43,911 nt of DNA from positions 1 through 43,911 of IMG/VR virus record IMGVR_UViG_3300042884_001048. One strand, given 5' to 3'. The notes beneath the pieces were generated by a model. That model was not told the DNA's origin and made no database searches. It was given only the letters and a program-made list of their open reading frames with translations. Positions 15,401 through 24,640 of this stretch are shown here, piece after piece. The first letter of the stretch is position 1, and every line of letters starts with the position of its first letter. A program made the position numbers and the translations under genes. The DNA is from a virus.

Positions 15401-17512
15401 TTAGTGGGTAAAAACGGACCATATGAAGATACCGATTGTAGGCAAGACATCAGTAGAACTTCAGGGGGAGAACCAAGTGGAACGGCACAATGGTATTCTA
15501 TTCCTGCAATGTCATGTAGAAGAGTCCGTATTGCAAACATAACCATAGATCCTGCCCCAATAACAACAATAGAAACAACATTAAAAACAATACCCCTAAC
15601 AGAAATTGAAATTACCACCAAAATAACCGAAGATGGTAGTACTAATACCACCAAAATAACCAACAACACACCGCCAGGACCTAAACCACTTAAAAAAGTT
15701 GATCCTCTTAAAACAGTTAAAGAAGGTATTTCTAAAAAAATATTAAGAAGTTTATTTAGTGAGTGTGATTATTTTGAGGTTATTAAAAAAGAAAACCCGA
15801 TGGTTTACGATAGTATTAAAGATAAGATAAAATATTTTAGTCCGGCATTTCACTCAACCACACCTGAAGGATTAAATGCGAGATTAACATTTTTAAATCA
15901 GTGCATGAGACCTGGACAAACAATTCCGGTTATTGATACTGACGGTAGACCAAAATATAATGATGCGTTAAACACTTCATTTGGTGCTCCGCCTGTATTA
16001 GTTTTAAGAATTGGAGATTTTTACCATACTAAAATAATACCAAATCGTCTTGGAATAACTTACGATCCTTTACTTTTTGATATAAATCCAGAAGGAATTG
16101 GTGTACAACCTATGATTGCTAAAATTACTTTATCATTTGATTTTATTGGTGGTAATGGATTAGCCGGACCTGTTGAACAATTACAAAACGCATTATCTTT
16201 TAATTACTACGCAAACACTGAGATCTATGATGAAAGGGCGGTTGCAACAGAAGACACGTCGAAAAGGGATAACGAGATTGTCGGTAAACTTGTTCCTAAT
16301 TCACCTTCTTCTCCAACTGTTGGTGACATACCAAACAATATACCTCAAAAAGGTGGAGAAACAATTGGAAAAATACTTGGAGCAAGTTCCAACGATGATG
16401 GTACTATAGAGACGGGTGAATTAGATTATAGTGGACTTATTAGTGAGTTATCAACATCAACTAAAGATTTCTTTTCAACAATATATAACAAGTTAAAAAG
16501 TATCAATGACATTTCTAATTACGGAATATTACAACTTGTTAATTTTAAAAGAAAATATTTTGATGGAAACATTAGTGAATTTGGAAGCCCGGCTCCATTA
16601 AAAATTTATGGTAAACCTGATGATGTTGAAAAATTAATAAAAAATCTTGTTGACAATGCGGTAAACGATTGTAAAAATGACTTATCTCCCGTTATTAAAG
16701 ATATTGTTAACGATACTGAATACACTAATGCAGCACAAAGACAAGTCAAAAACAAATTAGAGGATATTTTAAAAAATAGAGAAGGTGAAATAAACAATTT
16801 TGTTATTGGGTCAATTAATGAACTCACAAGTTATCAAGAAAATTTAAACTATACTTTTAGAAAAACTGATGTGGTTATATCAAAAATTGATGGAATATTA
16901 TTAGAGACTGGTAAACCAAAAGTTTATATTTTTACAGGATCTAGTGCAACAACTGTATCTGATTCAATACTTAATGTATATAAGACTAATGTTGCATCAG
17001 GAATCACCGAATTTTTTGATGTTATGTTAAACAGATATATAATAGATTCACCCTTATATAGTGAAAATATTAACGTAATGAACTTTCCGGATCTTAGTTG
17101 GTGGTTTAGACCATTTTCAACTCCTGAACAAATAAGATTTTATATGGTAATGTCTGATGTAATGTTAGATGATAACAAATATACTTCTTTTATAGAAAGT
17201 TTAACCTCATTAGAAAAAATAAAATCTAACCCAAAATTAGTGTCTGATTTAAAAAATAGGTTTGACGACTATAGAAAACAATGTAAAACAGAAAAAGAAA
17301 ATGAAAATAGATTATTTAATGATTATGAAAAAAGTCCTGAATATGAAAAGTTTCAAAATTTTGAAATACCCCCTTTTGATGTTAAAGTAGGGTATACTAC
17401 AGACAAAAATGACCCAAGTTATTCAACGTATGAAAAAAGAATATCGGACCTATATAGTAAACAAAACTTAAATACTAATGATAAATATAATGGTAAAATA
17501 AAATTTAATTAA
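12437..17512 (+). CDS. Giant tail/baseplate protein with OmpA-like domain
   Basis: A 1691-aa structural protein at the position of T4 genes 48/54 (tail-tube initiation) just after the tape measure. Residues about 670-700 carry LGRPEPIYTYSNTSRSGS, followed by a beta strand, a motif I associate with tail-tip proteins of similar phages. Residues about 832-1040 resemble the OmpA C-terminal peptidoglycan-binding domain: SFYFDNDYPEG, then IELQGSASAP and YNRSLSKRRIDSVLQWF. Aligned ungapped with E. coli OmpA from memory, R948 corresponds to the DAP-binding Arg286, but Asp271 is replaced by Ser933. The rest is polar, asparagine/serine-rich and unassigned. It is followed after 1 nt by the gp53-like gene. 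A virion role is inferred from context; the OmpA-like call is by motif. Confidence 0.75.
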   Translation: MPESVLSFTSSSSFRDLLISRNLPPYQVEGSFNPPSGNVVYEISPLNDSNVIDSPNNLISTNQLANNLYPLNEWGPDGGFIGKYSVPGAPLPVGSNNGPYDPTDSSLDLINEFYIDAAYIKNIFGPEGGYKDLIIITDLQLSSQYYLPYYNGVPSTFIPSSYTPYSILISNDPSGDMGLLSQDSYIAKTGAGYLKGYFQERIAQEFYQMTLGSINLSTLQDPFSATMLATGQQPFFTKNWKITVPENPLLAAVSFLNRLTGTYFPVSFIPGDYFDDPDPIYSPQTQNALNVVNNLTGGALGSVLNNFRSPSEIFLANTGNGQQSVLFKSLEYNLYRPNYDKPPLQQFTSVISNLFGAGPNGGGGYYVGSEDVEPSLITHPANQVAVNYLGKQQSTLVYGPSELGKLYEGNEGKINFGLQAESYSNQGGINGNFVWTSPKYKENAGWKVGVGGENKIIDEEFNQIQNSYNQNLSTEIEFRGGSILDNTQRIINAADNVGGQARLKHAGNAINQVSKVFNDGYKEMTKGSQVIAYYDSSTGDSTIGVDGTEIGREYCRVFQKDTPYLTYADLQKTDGITESGRKFNNSVLDNTFNLNIAPLRNPGSTNIIDSKVKKYMFSLENLAWRTSDQPGYTYDDLPTCEKGPNGGRIMWFPPYDITFSEDSSANWNPTKFLGRPEPIYTYSNTSRSGSINWKIVVDTPAAMNTIIEKQLSNKSSKEVDSIINSFFAGCVKYDLYDLAIKFNTIPTSDLYTYQQLLNEPRLTEEELGEIYKNVSVDKSTNLSDSDGGADVIITDGKVGEDGTNSTSGSKSSDVEVKLDQESINEFIDYSFYFDNDYPEGYTVPNTTVTATKPYDFWYNQYLSVQGTNYVSQPPVDVYVGTKKYINKSAIPKFFTEVIIGNYNKIQTEFLTKLKEIIIDQNGKVKIELQGSASAPAKIEYNRSLSKRRIDSVLQWFRSKTIGDITVPVLESQGRLTFIENSNGEEITVLVGKNGPYEDTDCRQDISRTSGGEPSGTAQWYSIPAMSCRRVRIANITIDPAPITTIETTLKTIPLTEIEITTKITEDGSTNTTKITNNTPPGPKPLKKVDPLKTVKEGISKKILRSLFSECDYFEVIKKENPMVYDSIKDKIKYFSPAFHSTTPEGLNARLTFLNQCMRPGQTIPVIDTDGRPKYNDALNTSFGAPPVLVLRIGDFYHTKIIPNRLGITYDPLLFDINPEGIGVQPMIAKITLSFDFIGGNGLAGPVEQLQNALSFNYYANTEIYDERAVATEDTSKRDNEIVGKLVPNSPSSPTVGDIPNNIPQKGGETIGKILGASSNDDGTIETGELDYSGLISELSTSTKDFFSTIYNKLKSINDISNYGILQLVNFKRKYFDGNISEFGSPAPLKIYGKPDDVEKLIKNLVDNAVNDCKNDLSPVIKDIVNDTEYTNAAQRQVKNKLEDILKNREGEINNFVIGSINELTSYQENLNYTFRKTDVVISKIDGILLETGKPKVYIFTGSSATTVSDSILNVYKTNVASGITEFFDVMLNRYIIDSPLYSENINVMNFPDLSWWFRPFSTPEQIRFYMVMSDVMLDDNKYTSFIESLTSLEKIKSNPKLVSDLKNRFDDYRKQCKTEKENENRLFNDYEKSPEYEKFQNFEIPPFDVKVGYTTDKNDPSYSTYEKRISDLYSKQNLNTNDKYNGKIKFN

Positions 17513-17513
17513 T

Positions 17514-17837
17514 ATGCAGTTACAGTATTATAATAGATATAATTCATTTTTACTTAACGGAAAACAAACCGTTGTTCCGTATATTAATTTGCCGTCAAAA
17601 TCATCAGATAAAAAATATATTTATAAGGTTGGTACGTCTAGATTAGATAAAGTGTCTCAACAACATTACAATTCACCATTTTTTGGTTGGTTAATTTTAC
17701 AATCAAACCCACAATATACTGGACTTGAATTTAATATTCCTGATGGTGCGGTATTGACAATTCCATATCCGTTGTTAACTTCATTACAGGATTATAAAAA
17801 CGAATTAGATAATCACATATTCTATTATGGTAAATAA
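17514..17837 (+). CDS. LysM-like baseplate wedge protein, gp53-like
   Basis: A 107-aa protein. IYKVGTSRLDKVSQQHYN, then SPFFGWLILQSNPQYTG and LEFNIPDGAVLTIPYP, form a LysM-type unit. This is the same order (strand, helix, W-x-I/L-x-L-x-x-N, loop, hydrophobic I/L-P end) found in the C-terminal part of T4 gp53, where it helps hold wedges around the hub. It is shorter than gp53 (196 aa). It is also similar to small tail-X proteins of P2-like phages, the main alternative. The start is 1 nt after the 1691-aa gene stop, and the stop overlaps the hub gene by 11 nt, so it is translationally coupled to both. Confidence 0.7.
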   Translation: MQLQYYNRYNSFLLNGKQTVVPYINLPSKSSDKKYIYKVGTSRLDKVSQQHYNSPFFGWLILQSNPQYTGLEFNIPDGAVLTIPYPLLTSLQDYKNELDNHIFYYGK

Positions 17838-20800
17838 CGGAGAAAATATATTAGTAGAATTTGATTACCAAAACATATCAGTAATTGACCCAAATAAAAT
17901 AATTGATGAAGAAGGTAGACCAAAAGAAAGACTTATAGATCACGAAAATCTTGTGTTCTACGCTAATTTAGAATGTTCTGTATTACCAAGAACTAAATTA
18001 GCTTTAGGCGTTTCACTAAACGAATCAGTTAAAACTATATCTGTTGGTAAAATTAATTTTTTAAATCCAGGGTTTAAAAAATTTTTAGACAATGGATGGT
18101 CAGATGAAATAACAGGAAAAAATACTTTAACCGGAAAAGGTGTTAACCAACCAAAAAAATCTGTTAGTGTAAATCCTGATAATTCAGCAGACTTTTATTA
18201 TAGTCAAAGTTTAATATCAAATGGGGTACCTGGTGCTGTTGATAATGGATTATTAGGTATAACACAAATAAATTATAGTTGTGGTTTAGATTTTGTACCT
18301 ACTATCGATATTACTCTTGAAGACGTAAAAGGAAGATCGTTGTTTGAAGGTGGTAATAATTCTCCATACGCAGCATTTTTCCAATTCCCATACCCACTTT
18401 TTCATTTAACCATAAAAGGATATTTGGGTAAAGCAATTAGAATACCATTAATGTTAGAAAAATTTGGATCTTCATTTGATCCAAGTTCTGGTAACTTTAG
18501 GGTAAAATTAGAACTGAAAACATATAAATACACAATTATGTCTCATGTTACTTTTGGAGCAATGATGGGAACACCACTAATGTACAAGTCAATTGTTACA
18601 ACAAAACAAATCCAACCAAATAATAGTTCTAATAATTCAACACCTGTTAAAAAAACATTTGCAAGTGAGGGTTATCAAAAAATGAAAGAATTATATTCTG
18701 AATATAAATCAAAAGGATTAATTAATGATAATTTTCCTGAAATAACAATACAACAATTAAAGTACAGGTTAGATAGGTTTATTAAAAATATAATAGATAG
18801 TTTTAAAAAAACTAACTTAAATGTTTTAAATGATTTAACAGATTACACAACCCAACTAACTGAATATGATGGGTATGTTTTTTATTATACTCCCGATTCT
18901 TGGGTAAAACAATATTTAGATGTGAATAATATTTTTGTACTTAAAGATAGTGAAGAAATAATATACCAATGGAAAAAAGAATACAGGGACGATATTACAA
19001 AACAATCCGCACCACTAAATGAACTTGATGGTATAATTAAAAAATTTAATCTTGCTCTTGAAAAGAATAAAACATTAGGTTTAAATCAACCAAATTATAT
19101 TCCGAACAAAATTGAATTAAATACTTGTTACACTAAATCAAAGTTTATTGATGTCAACATTAATAAAACATATTTGTTAAGAACAAATAAAGAATTACCC
19201 GGAATTCCATCCGAAGTTTCCGCTTTTACAAAAACATTAGAAATCGAATTTCAGAAAAATAAAAATTTTCAATTTGATGGTAAAGGTTACTTTTTAAATC
19301 AAACAAAAGTAATGCAACAAAAATATCAAATAAATAGACAAAAAATTGAAGAATCTTTAACTGCACAATTGGCGGATCAAATGAGTAATACATCAACTGG
19401 TATTGGTTTTGAACCAACAATGAGGAATATTTTAGCGGTATTTTTTGCTCAAGGGGAAGCTTTTTTACGTCTGATGGATGATGTACATACAAAGGCTTGG
19501 AATTTAAGAGAAGATAAGTATAGAAAAGATGCCGTATTTGGTAGTAATTCAACGGTCCCTAGTGTTGATATAAAAAACGATGGAGAAGAAAACACCCCAA
19601 TATATCCTTGGCCACAATTAATTGTTGAAAACACAAAAAACGATGGTGGTGAGAAATATGAATTAAAATATCCTGGTGATCCGGTTTTATCGGGAAAAAT
19701 AAACGCTTTTATACCTGAAATATGGCCTGAAGTTGAGTTTGTTGAAGAATTTATAAAGGCATATACAGAAAGAGAACTTCCAATTCCGGATCCTGAATAT
19801 ATTAATAATGGATTAACAAAACCTGAAAGATTAAGTTTTAATGCTATTGAATTTCCAATTAATAATCAAGTATTTCAAAACACAGAAGAAGTAAAATTTT
19901 TTTATGAAATATATGAAAGATTAATGTTAAATTCATTTTATAGTTTAATGTCTAGAGACTCTTCGAAATTATATAATATGGAGTTTTATTCTGCCGAGTC
20001 AGAAGTTATTAACATTATAAAAGCGTTAGGTGATGACAACCCATATCTAACTAAAAAATTAAAAGAATATAATATTAATTCAGGAGTCTATGGAGGATTT
20101 TTAAGACATATCTCAAATCAAGGAGAGGGAATATCTTGGCAAAATTTTATTAGAGGAGAATTTAATACACCATATATTAAAAATGAAACATTAAGTTCAT
20201 TTGATCTTTTAGACGCTAAGATATTAATTAATGAAATATCCCAACCAAATGTTGGAATAGAAAATACGGAATTAGTTGAAAAATATATTGGGATTGACAA
20301 TGTAATTGAAAAATATGACATATGTGATTTGTACCCAATAACTAATTTATCTTGGGACAACAATTATTTGGCAAACGGCACAATAATACAAAAAACAGAA
20401 TTGGTATATAAGACTTCTGATGTTTTAAAATATGATTTAAATAATAAATCAATTGTTAATTTTACTGAAAATAAAATTATAAAACCAATAACTAATTTTA
20501 ATTATACTGATGACATTTTTAATCAATCAATTATAAATGGTAATTTAAAATTATTTTATAAAAATAGACAAATTAAAAATCAATATATAACAGAAGGAAA
20601 TGTTTTTTATAAAAATTATACAGACAATTTAATAGACGAACAAACAACTTCAATGTTGAACACCCCCTATTTTATAAATGCAATTCAAAAAGGAGTTTAT
20701 AATTTTAGATATAATAGTGGAGATTCTTCCCCATATAAATTGGCAGCTTATCTATTTTTAAATAGTTTACCTTTAGCAACATTAAAAGAAAAATACAAAT

Positions 20801-23800
20801 TACTTGATGATACTAATAATTCCACAAATGAATTAAGTTATATTATATCAACAATTAAAAAATTTGGAGCAATACATAGATTACCACACGCTTGGATTTT
20901 AAAATATGGATCACTTTGGCATAGATACAAAACTTGGGTTGAAACTGGAAATGATATTTTAACAGAAGTTTGGAACAATTTTAATTATTCTTATAATTAC
21001 GACCCCGTTAATAGTGCAACAACAAAATCTTATAATGTTACTATTGATGGTTCACCACAAGAAATTATATTAGAGGGTAATATAACAACAAATGTTCTTG
21101 GAATTAATTATGTAAAAACAATTATTAATAATGGTTTTTACCCAAAAACAATAGATGATTTTAATGTTTTTTATCAAGGAAAAGTTGTTTTTGATAGTGT
21201 AGTACCAATTGGAGGTACTTGTGCAATAGTTAATGATAATGAATTAGAAGTACTAACAATAAATGGAGATGAAATTATTAGTGGAATGACACTATCTGGT
21301 ACTTCATTACAATATGGTACAACAATAGTTTCTCAGATAAGTGGAACAACTGGGGGTGTTGGTAGATATATAATAACCCCTAATCAATTACCAAATGGTA
21401 CAACAATTACTTTAGATCTTCTTGGTCCAACATTTAATTTTATTTTGACTAATGTTAACGCTGTTGGATATGTCAGTTCGGAAATACAATCTGCATTAAA
21501 TACAAACTTAGGAATGGTTAAAACAACTGGTTCTTTAATTAATAAATCTAATGGGTTTGATTTTCCTAATGTTACACGTTCATTAACATTAACGCCTTGG
21601 TCTTGTTATGTAAAAACAACTGATCAAACTTCTATTTACCCCCTTCCTTCATTTGGGGGAATAATAAATCAAACTAAAGATGAGTGTTTTAGAATAAATG
21701 GAACTATTAAAACAGAGGTTTCAGGAAATAACTCAATGTATAATGGTTCTGTAAGATTATTTTGGAAAGCACCAAATTATGGGTATTTCAATAATAATAA
21801 AGTCGTTCCCCCAAGTCCTGACAGTTATTTAAAAGAAATTTATAATAGTGGTACAACACAACAAAATTTTTCAATAAATGGGGATATAGGTGATTACTCT
21901 AAATTGGATGAAATGTTTACATCATTTGATAAAAATATTTTGGACATTTTAGAGATAGAGTTTTTAAATTTTGGTAGATCGGTATATGATTATGACACAT
22001 TAATTACATCTGTAACAGGTGAAGAGACAGAAAGTGAAAAAATGTGTAAAAATTTCCAATTGTTAATGAGAACAATGATGAAAATTCCGGTACCAACAGC
22101 AACAAATGGTGACTCCATTGTTTCAGAAATACAAAATAGTCAAATTACCGCATTTAAATCTTATTTAACTAAATTTATGGATTATGAGGTTGTGATGAAA
22201 TATGGTAACCCGTCAAACTTTGATAAAAAATTATTTTATACTTTTTCAAATAAATATATTGAGAATCCATATACATATCAAGGGTATAAACAATCATCAC
22301 CAAACACTTTACCAACTGGATTATTAAGTCCTGTTACTTTATTACAATCAAAAACAAATAATCCAGTTACTTGGAAAGCTTTAGAGACTTATGTTGGGTT
22401 TTCAGAAATACCCGAATTAAAATATAAAAATAATGGATCATATATTACAGATTTTTTTATTGATTTAGATGTTCAATTTAATGAAAAAAATGTTATTCAG
22501 TTTGCTCCGATAATAAAAATTTATGCAACACAGAAACTTAAAAAAAATAATATAACTAAAATTGAGTTTTATACTTTAATGAATGATTATTTAAACAAAA
22601 ATGAAGATTATATTGACACAGTACTTGATTTAGAATTAACAAGATTAAGAAATAAATTACCAAACGTAATAGTTACTCCTGATAGAAATAGTGTTAAATC
22701 TAATTTACAGGGAGAACAAACAAGATATGAAATATGGGACACATTTAAATCTATAAATGACAAATTTATTTCAGGTAATGACTATAAAACAAAAACACTA
22801 TTTGAAGACATTTTATTGTTCGATAGAGCAAGTAGAGATGTTGGTCAAAAAATATATGCTGACATTTTTAAAGTAAAAGAATTAATAGAATATGGTGACC
22901 ATAATAATAAAATGGTGGACATGGTAACAACTATTTTAACTCAAAATAATTTTACATACTTTACTATGCCGGCGTACGCTAATTTTTATAATGTACAAAA
23001 CGTTAGTAAAAACCCAACACCAAATCCGGAAGGGACATTAGAGTTTGCAAATTCCTTATTTGGAACATTTTTAACATTAGATTATCGGGATACAACATCA
23101 AAATTTTTATGTTTATATGCCAATAAACCTAGTGAACATTTAGCCTTAAATGATAATGTGGATTATCGTTTTAGAGATGATGCTTTTGATTTAAGAAGAT
23201 CAAGTGATAATCCATTACTTGACAATTTAAACGGAAAAACAGATTGGGATAAATCAAATAAGGTTGTTGGTTTTAATGTTGATATTGGACCTCAAAACCA
23301 ACAAATATTCAAACAATTTGATATAAGTCAAGACCCTGGACTCCCAACAACAGAAAGTTTAGAAGTGTTAAATCAGATGGCGAATTTAAATAGAAACAGA
23401 AGTGAATCAACACAGAGCGTATCTCTTTATAACTTATATAGAAATAGAAGTTATAAGTGTAGTATTGATATGTTAGGTAATGCAATGATTCAACCAATGA
23501 TGTATTTTAACTTAAGAAACGTACCTATGTTTAGTGGTCCATATATGATTACGAAAGTTAGTCATAGAATAAGTGACAATGGTTTTGATACTGAGTTTGA
23601 AGGACAAAGACAACCATTTTATAGTATTCCGGCAATAGATAAATTTTTACAATCGTTAAGTACCACAATATTATTATCAATTAAAGAACAAATAGAAAAA
23701 GATGAAACCGCTAAACTAGATTCTCCCGAAAATATATTACAAGAACAAAATGATATTATTAACAATACAAATAATGGTAATGGTTCTTTAACCCCAAATC

Positions 23801-24372
23801 AAAATTGTTCGGACAATTTAAATAGTTCTTATACAAACTATACAATTGAAACCCCTACTATTACTAAAATAACATTAAAAAATTCTATTGAATTAATTAA
23901 AAAGGAAATGATAAGTGCTAACATCACGACAGAAAATCAAACTTTAATGTTGGCATTTATATTTTCTGTGATGTATATAAATTCTTATAAATCTGATAAA
24001 TTTGAGGCATATGGTCATAATTACGGATCAATAAGGTTAGATGTTGCTTATGGGGGGTCATCATTTTTGATGGAAAACAAATATTATTGTGTAAACCAAG
24101 GATCAACACAAAATATACCACTTGCAATATTTAGGAGCGATGAGTTCTTCGTAAAATTTGTAATAAGTAAATTTAAAGAAAAACTATCATTTATTTCAAA
24201 TCAACCATTATCAACTACCGACGAACAAATAACAGCTCTTAGTAAAGCATTTATATTAAGATGGCCGGTTAACCAACCTGACAGTGTTTATGATAAAATG
24301 ACTGAACAAAATAAAAAAACAATTGAAAATAAATTTAGAGAGTCATTTAATATTGTTAAATCAATACCTTAA
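17827..24372 (+). CDS. Giant baseplate hub protein, gp27-like, with C-terminal domain
   Basis: A 2181-aa protein. Residues about 150-255 (INYSCGLDFVPTIDITLEDV, YPLFHLTIKGYLGKAIRIP, LKTYKYTIMSHVTFG) resemble the first barrel of a gp27/VgrG-type hub. The matching final part, ending LGNAMIQPMMYFNLRNVPMF and GPYMITKVSHRI, lies only at about 1870-1930. About 1600 residues are therefore inserted between them, largely asparagine-rich and with several predicted helical segments. Residues about 2005-2181 form a separate domain with YGHNYG at 2062-2067, then YYCV and FRSDEFFVKFVISKFKEKL. This is faintly like a peptidoglycan glucosaminidase, with no catalytic residue I can confirm. The hub sits at the tip under the tube, and T4 gp27 carries the lysozyme gp5 there. 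Confidence 0.75.
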   Translation: MVNNGENILVEFDYQNISVIDPNKIIDEEGRPKERLIDHENLVFYANLECSVLPRTKLALGVSLNESVKTISVGKINFLNPGFKKFLDNGWSDEITGKNTLTGKGVNQPKKSVSVNPDNSADFYYSQSLISNGVPGAVDNGLLGITQINYSCGLDFVPTIDITLEDVKGRSLFEGGNNSPYAAFFQFPYPLFHLTIKGYLGKAIRIPLMLEKFGSSFDPSSGNFRVKLELKTYKYTIMSHVTFGAMMGTPLMYKSIVTTKQIQPNNSSNNSTPVKKTFASEGYQKMKELYSEYKSKGLINDNFPEITIQQLKYRLDRFIKNIIDSFKKTNLNVLNDLTDYTTQLTEYDGYVFYYTPDSWVKQYLDVNNIFVLKDSEEIIYQWKKEYRDDITKQSAPLNELDGIIKKFNLALEKNKTLGLNQPNYIPNKIELNTCYTKSKFIDVNINKTYLLRTNKELPGIPSEVSAFTKTLEIEFQKNKNFQFDGKGYFLNQTKVMQQKYQINRQKIEESLTAQLADQMSNTSTGIGFEPTMRNILAVFFAQGEAFLRLMDDVHTKAWNLREDKYRKDAVFGSNSTVPSVDIKNDGEENTPIYPWPQLIVENTKNDGGEKYELKYPGDPVLSGKINAFIPEIWPEVEFVEEFIKAYTERELPIPDPEYINNGLTKPERLSFNAIEFPINNQVFQNTEEVKFFYEIYERLMLNSFYSLMSRDSSKLYNMEFYSAESEVINIIKALGDDNPYLTKKLKEYNINSGVYGGFLRHISNQGEGISWQNFIRGEFNTPYIKNETLSSFDLLDAKILINEISQPNVGIENTELVEKYIGIDNVIEKYDICDLYPITNLSWDNNYLANGTIIQKTELVYKTSDVLKYDLNNKSIVNFTENKIIKPITNFNYTDDIFNQSIINGNLKLFYKNRQIKNQYITEGNVFYKNYTDNLIDEQTTSMLNTPYFINAIQKGVYNFRYNSGDSSPYKLAAYLFLNSLPLATLKEKYKLLDDTNNSTNELSYIISTIKKFGAIHRLPHAWILKYGSLWHRYKTWVETGNDILTEVWNNFNYSYNYDPVNSATTKSYNVTIDGSPQEIILEGNITTNVLGINYVKTIINNGFYPKTIDDFNVFYQGKVVFDSVVPIGGTCAIVNDNELEVLTINGDEIISGMTLSGTSLQYGTTIVSQISGTTGGVGRYIITPNQLPNGTTITLDLLGPTFNFILTNVNAVGYVSSEIQSALNTNLGMVKTTGSLINKSNGFDFPNVTRSLTLTPWSCYVKTTDQTSIYPLPSFGGIINQTKDECFRINGTIKTEVSGNNSMYNGSVRLFWKAPNYGYFNNNKVVPPSPDSYLKEIYNSGTTQQNFSINGDIGDYSKLDEMFTSFDKNILDILEIEFLNFGRSVYDYDTLITSVTGEETESEKMCKNFQLLMRTMMKIPVPTATNGDSIVSEIQNSQITAFKSYLTKFMDYEVVMKYGNPSNFDKKLFYTFSNKYIENPYTYQGYKQSSPNTLPTGLLSPVTLLQSKTNNPVTWKALETYVGFSEIPELKYKNNGSYITDFFIDLDVQFNEKNVIQFAPIIKIYATQKLKKNNITKIEFYTLMNDYLNKNEDYIDTVLDLELTRLRNKLPNVIVTPDRNSVKSNLQGEQTRYEIWDTFKSINDKFISGNDYKTKTLFEDILLFDRASRDVGQKIYADIFKVKELIEYGDHNNKMVDMVTTILTQNNFTYFTMPAYANFYNVQNVSKNPTPNPEGTLEFANSLFGTFLTLDYRDTTSKFLCLYANKPSEHLALNDNVDYRFRDDAFDLRRSSDNPLLDNLNGKTDWDKSNKVVGFNVDIGPQNQQIFKQFDISQDPGLPTTESLEVLNQMANLNRNRSESTQSVSLYNLYRNRSYKCSIDMLGNAMIQPMMYFNLRNVPMFSGPYMITKVSHRISDNGFDTEFEGQRQPFYSIPAIDKFLQSLSTTILLSIKEQIEKDETAKLDSPENILQEQNDIINNTNNGNGSLTPNQNCSDNLNSSYTNYTIETPTITKITLKNSIELIKKEMISANITTENQTLMLAFIFSVMYINSYKSDKFEAYGHNYGSIRLDVAYGGSSFLMENKYYCVNQGSTQNIPLAIFRSDEFFVKFVISKFKEKLSFISNQPLSTTDEQITALSKAFILRWPVNQPDSVYDKMTEQNKKTIENKFRESFNIVKSIP

Positions 24373-24394
24373 AATGTTTTTTTTGTTTTATTAG

Positions 24395-24403
24395 ATATTT
24401 ATA
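24395..24403 (+). promoter_or_regulatory. Candidate late-promoter box ATATTTATA
   Basis: AGATATTTATAATAAAAAAA lies 11 nt upstream of the ATG at 24415, after the hub gene. Confidence 0.45.
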
Positions 24404-24414
24404 ATAAAAAAACT

Positions 24415-24639
24415 ATGAGCACAAAATTAATTTTAGATAACTATCTTGGTAAAAACACAAGAGTAACAGAAAAAGATAATGGTAATGGATTTAAAGAGGT
24501 GTGTGATTTAGATACCGGAGATTGTTACACAATAAGAATGAAGGATGGACTGATTGAACGTGTAGACAATACATTAAACACACATAAAAAAATCCAAGTT
24601 GAAACAAAATCTGGAATAAAACAATTATTAAACGGTTAA
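24415..24639 (+). CDS. Small hypothetical protein (74 aa)
   Basis: A 74-aa protein with no recognised family. It is polar and probably mostly beta: TKLILDNYLG, then FKEVCDLDTGDCYTIRM, then KIQVETKSGIKQLLNG. Two cysteines (C30, C37) flank DLDTGD and might pair. It has its own promoter-like box and is followed one base after its stop by the proline-repeat gene, so the two form a short operon between the hub gene and the replication island. Codon use looks like its neighbours. Confidence 0.65.
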   Translation: MSTKLILDNYLGKNTRVTEKDNGNGFKEVCDLDTGDCYTIRMKDGLIERVDNTLNTHKKIQVETKSGIKQLLNG

Positions 24640-24640
24640 T

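Noticed and set aside
15193-15669. A 158-codon minus-strand open frame
   Set aside because: It lies opposite the OmpA-like part of the 1691-aa gene and is a valine/isoleucine-rich shadow of Thr/Asn codons.
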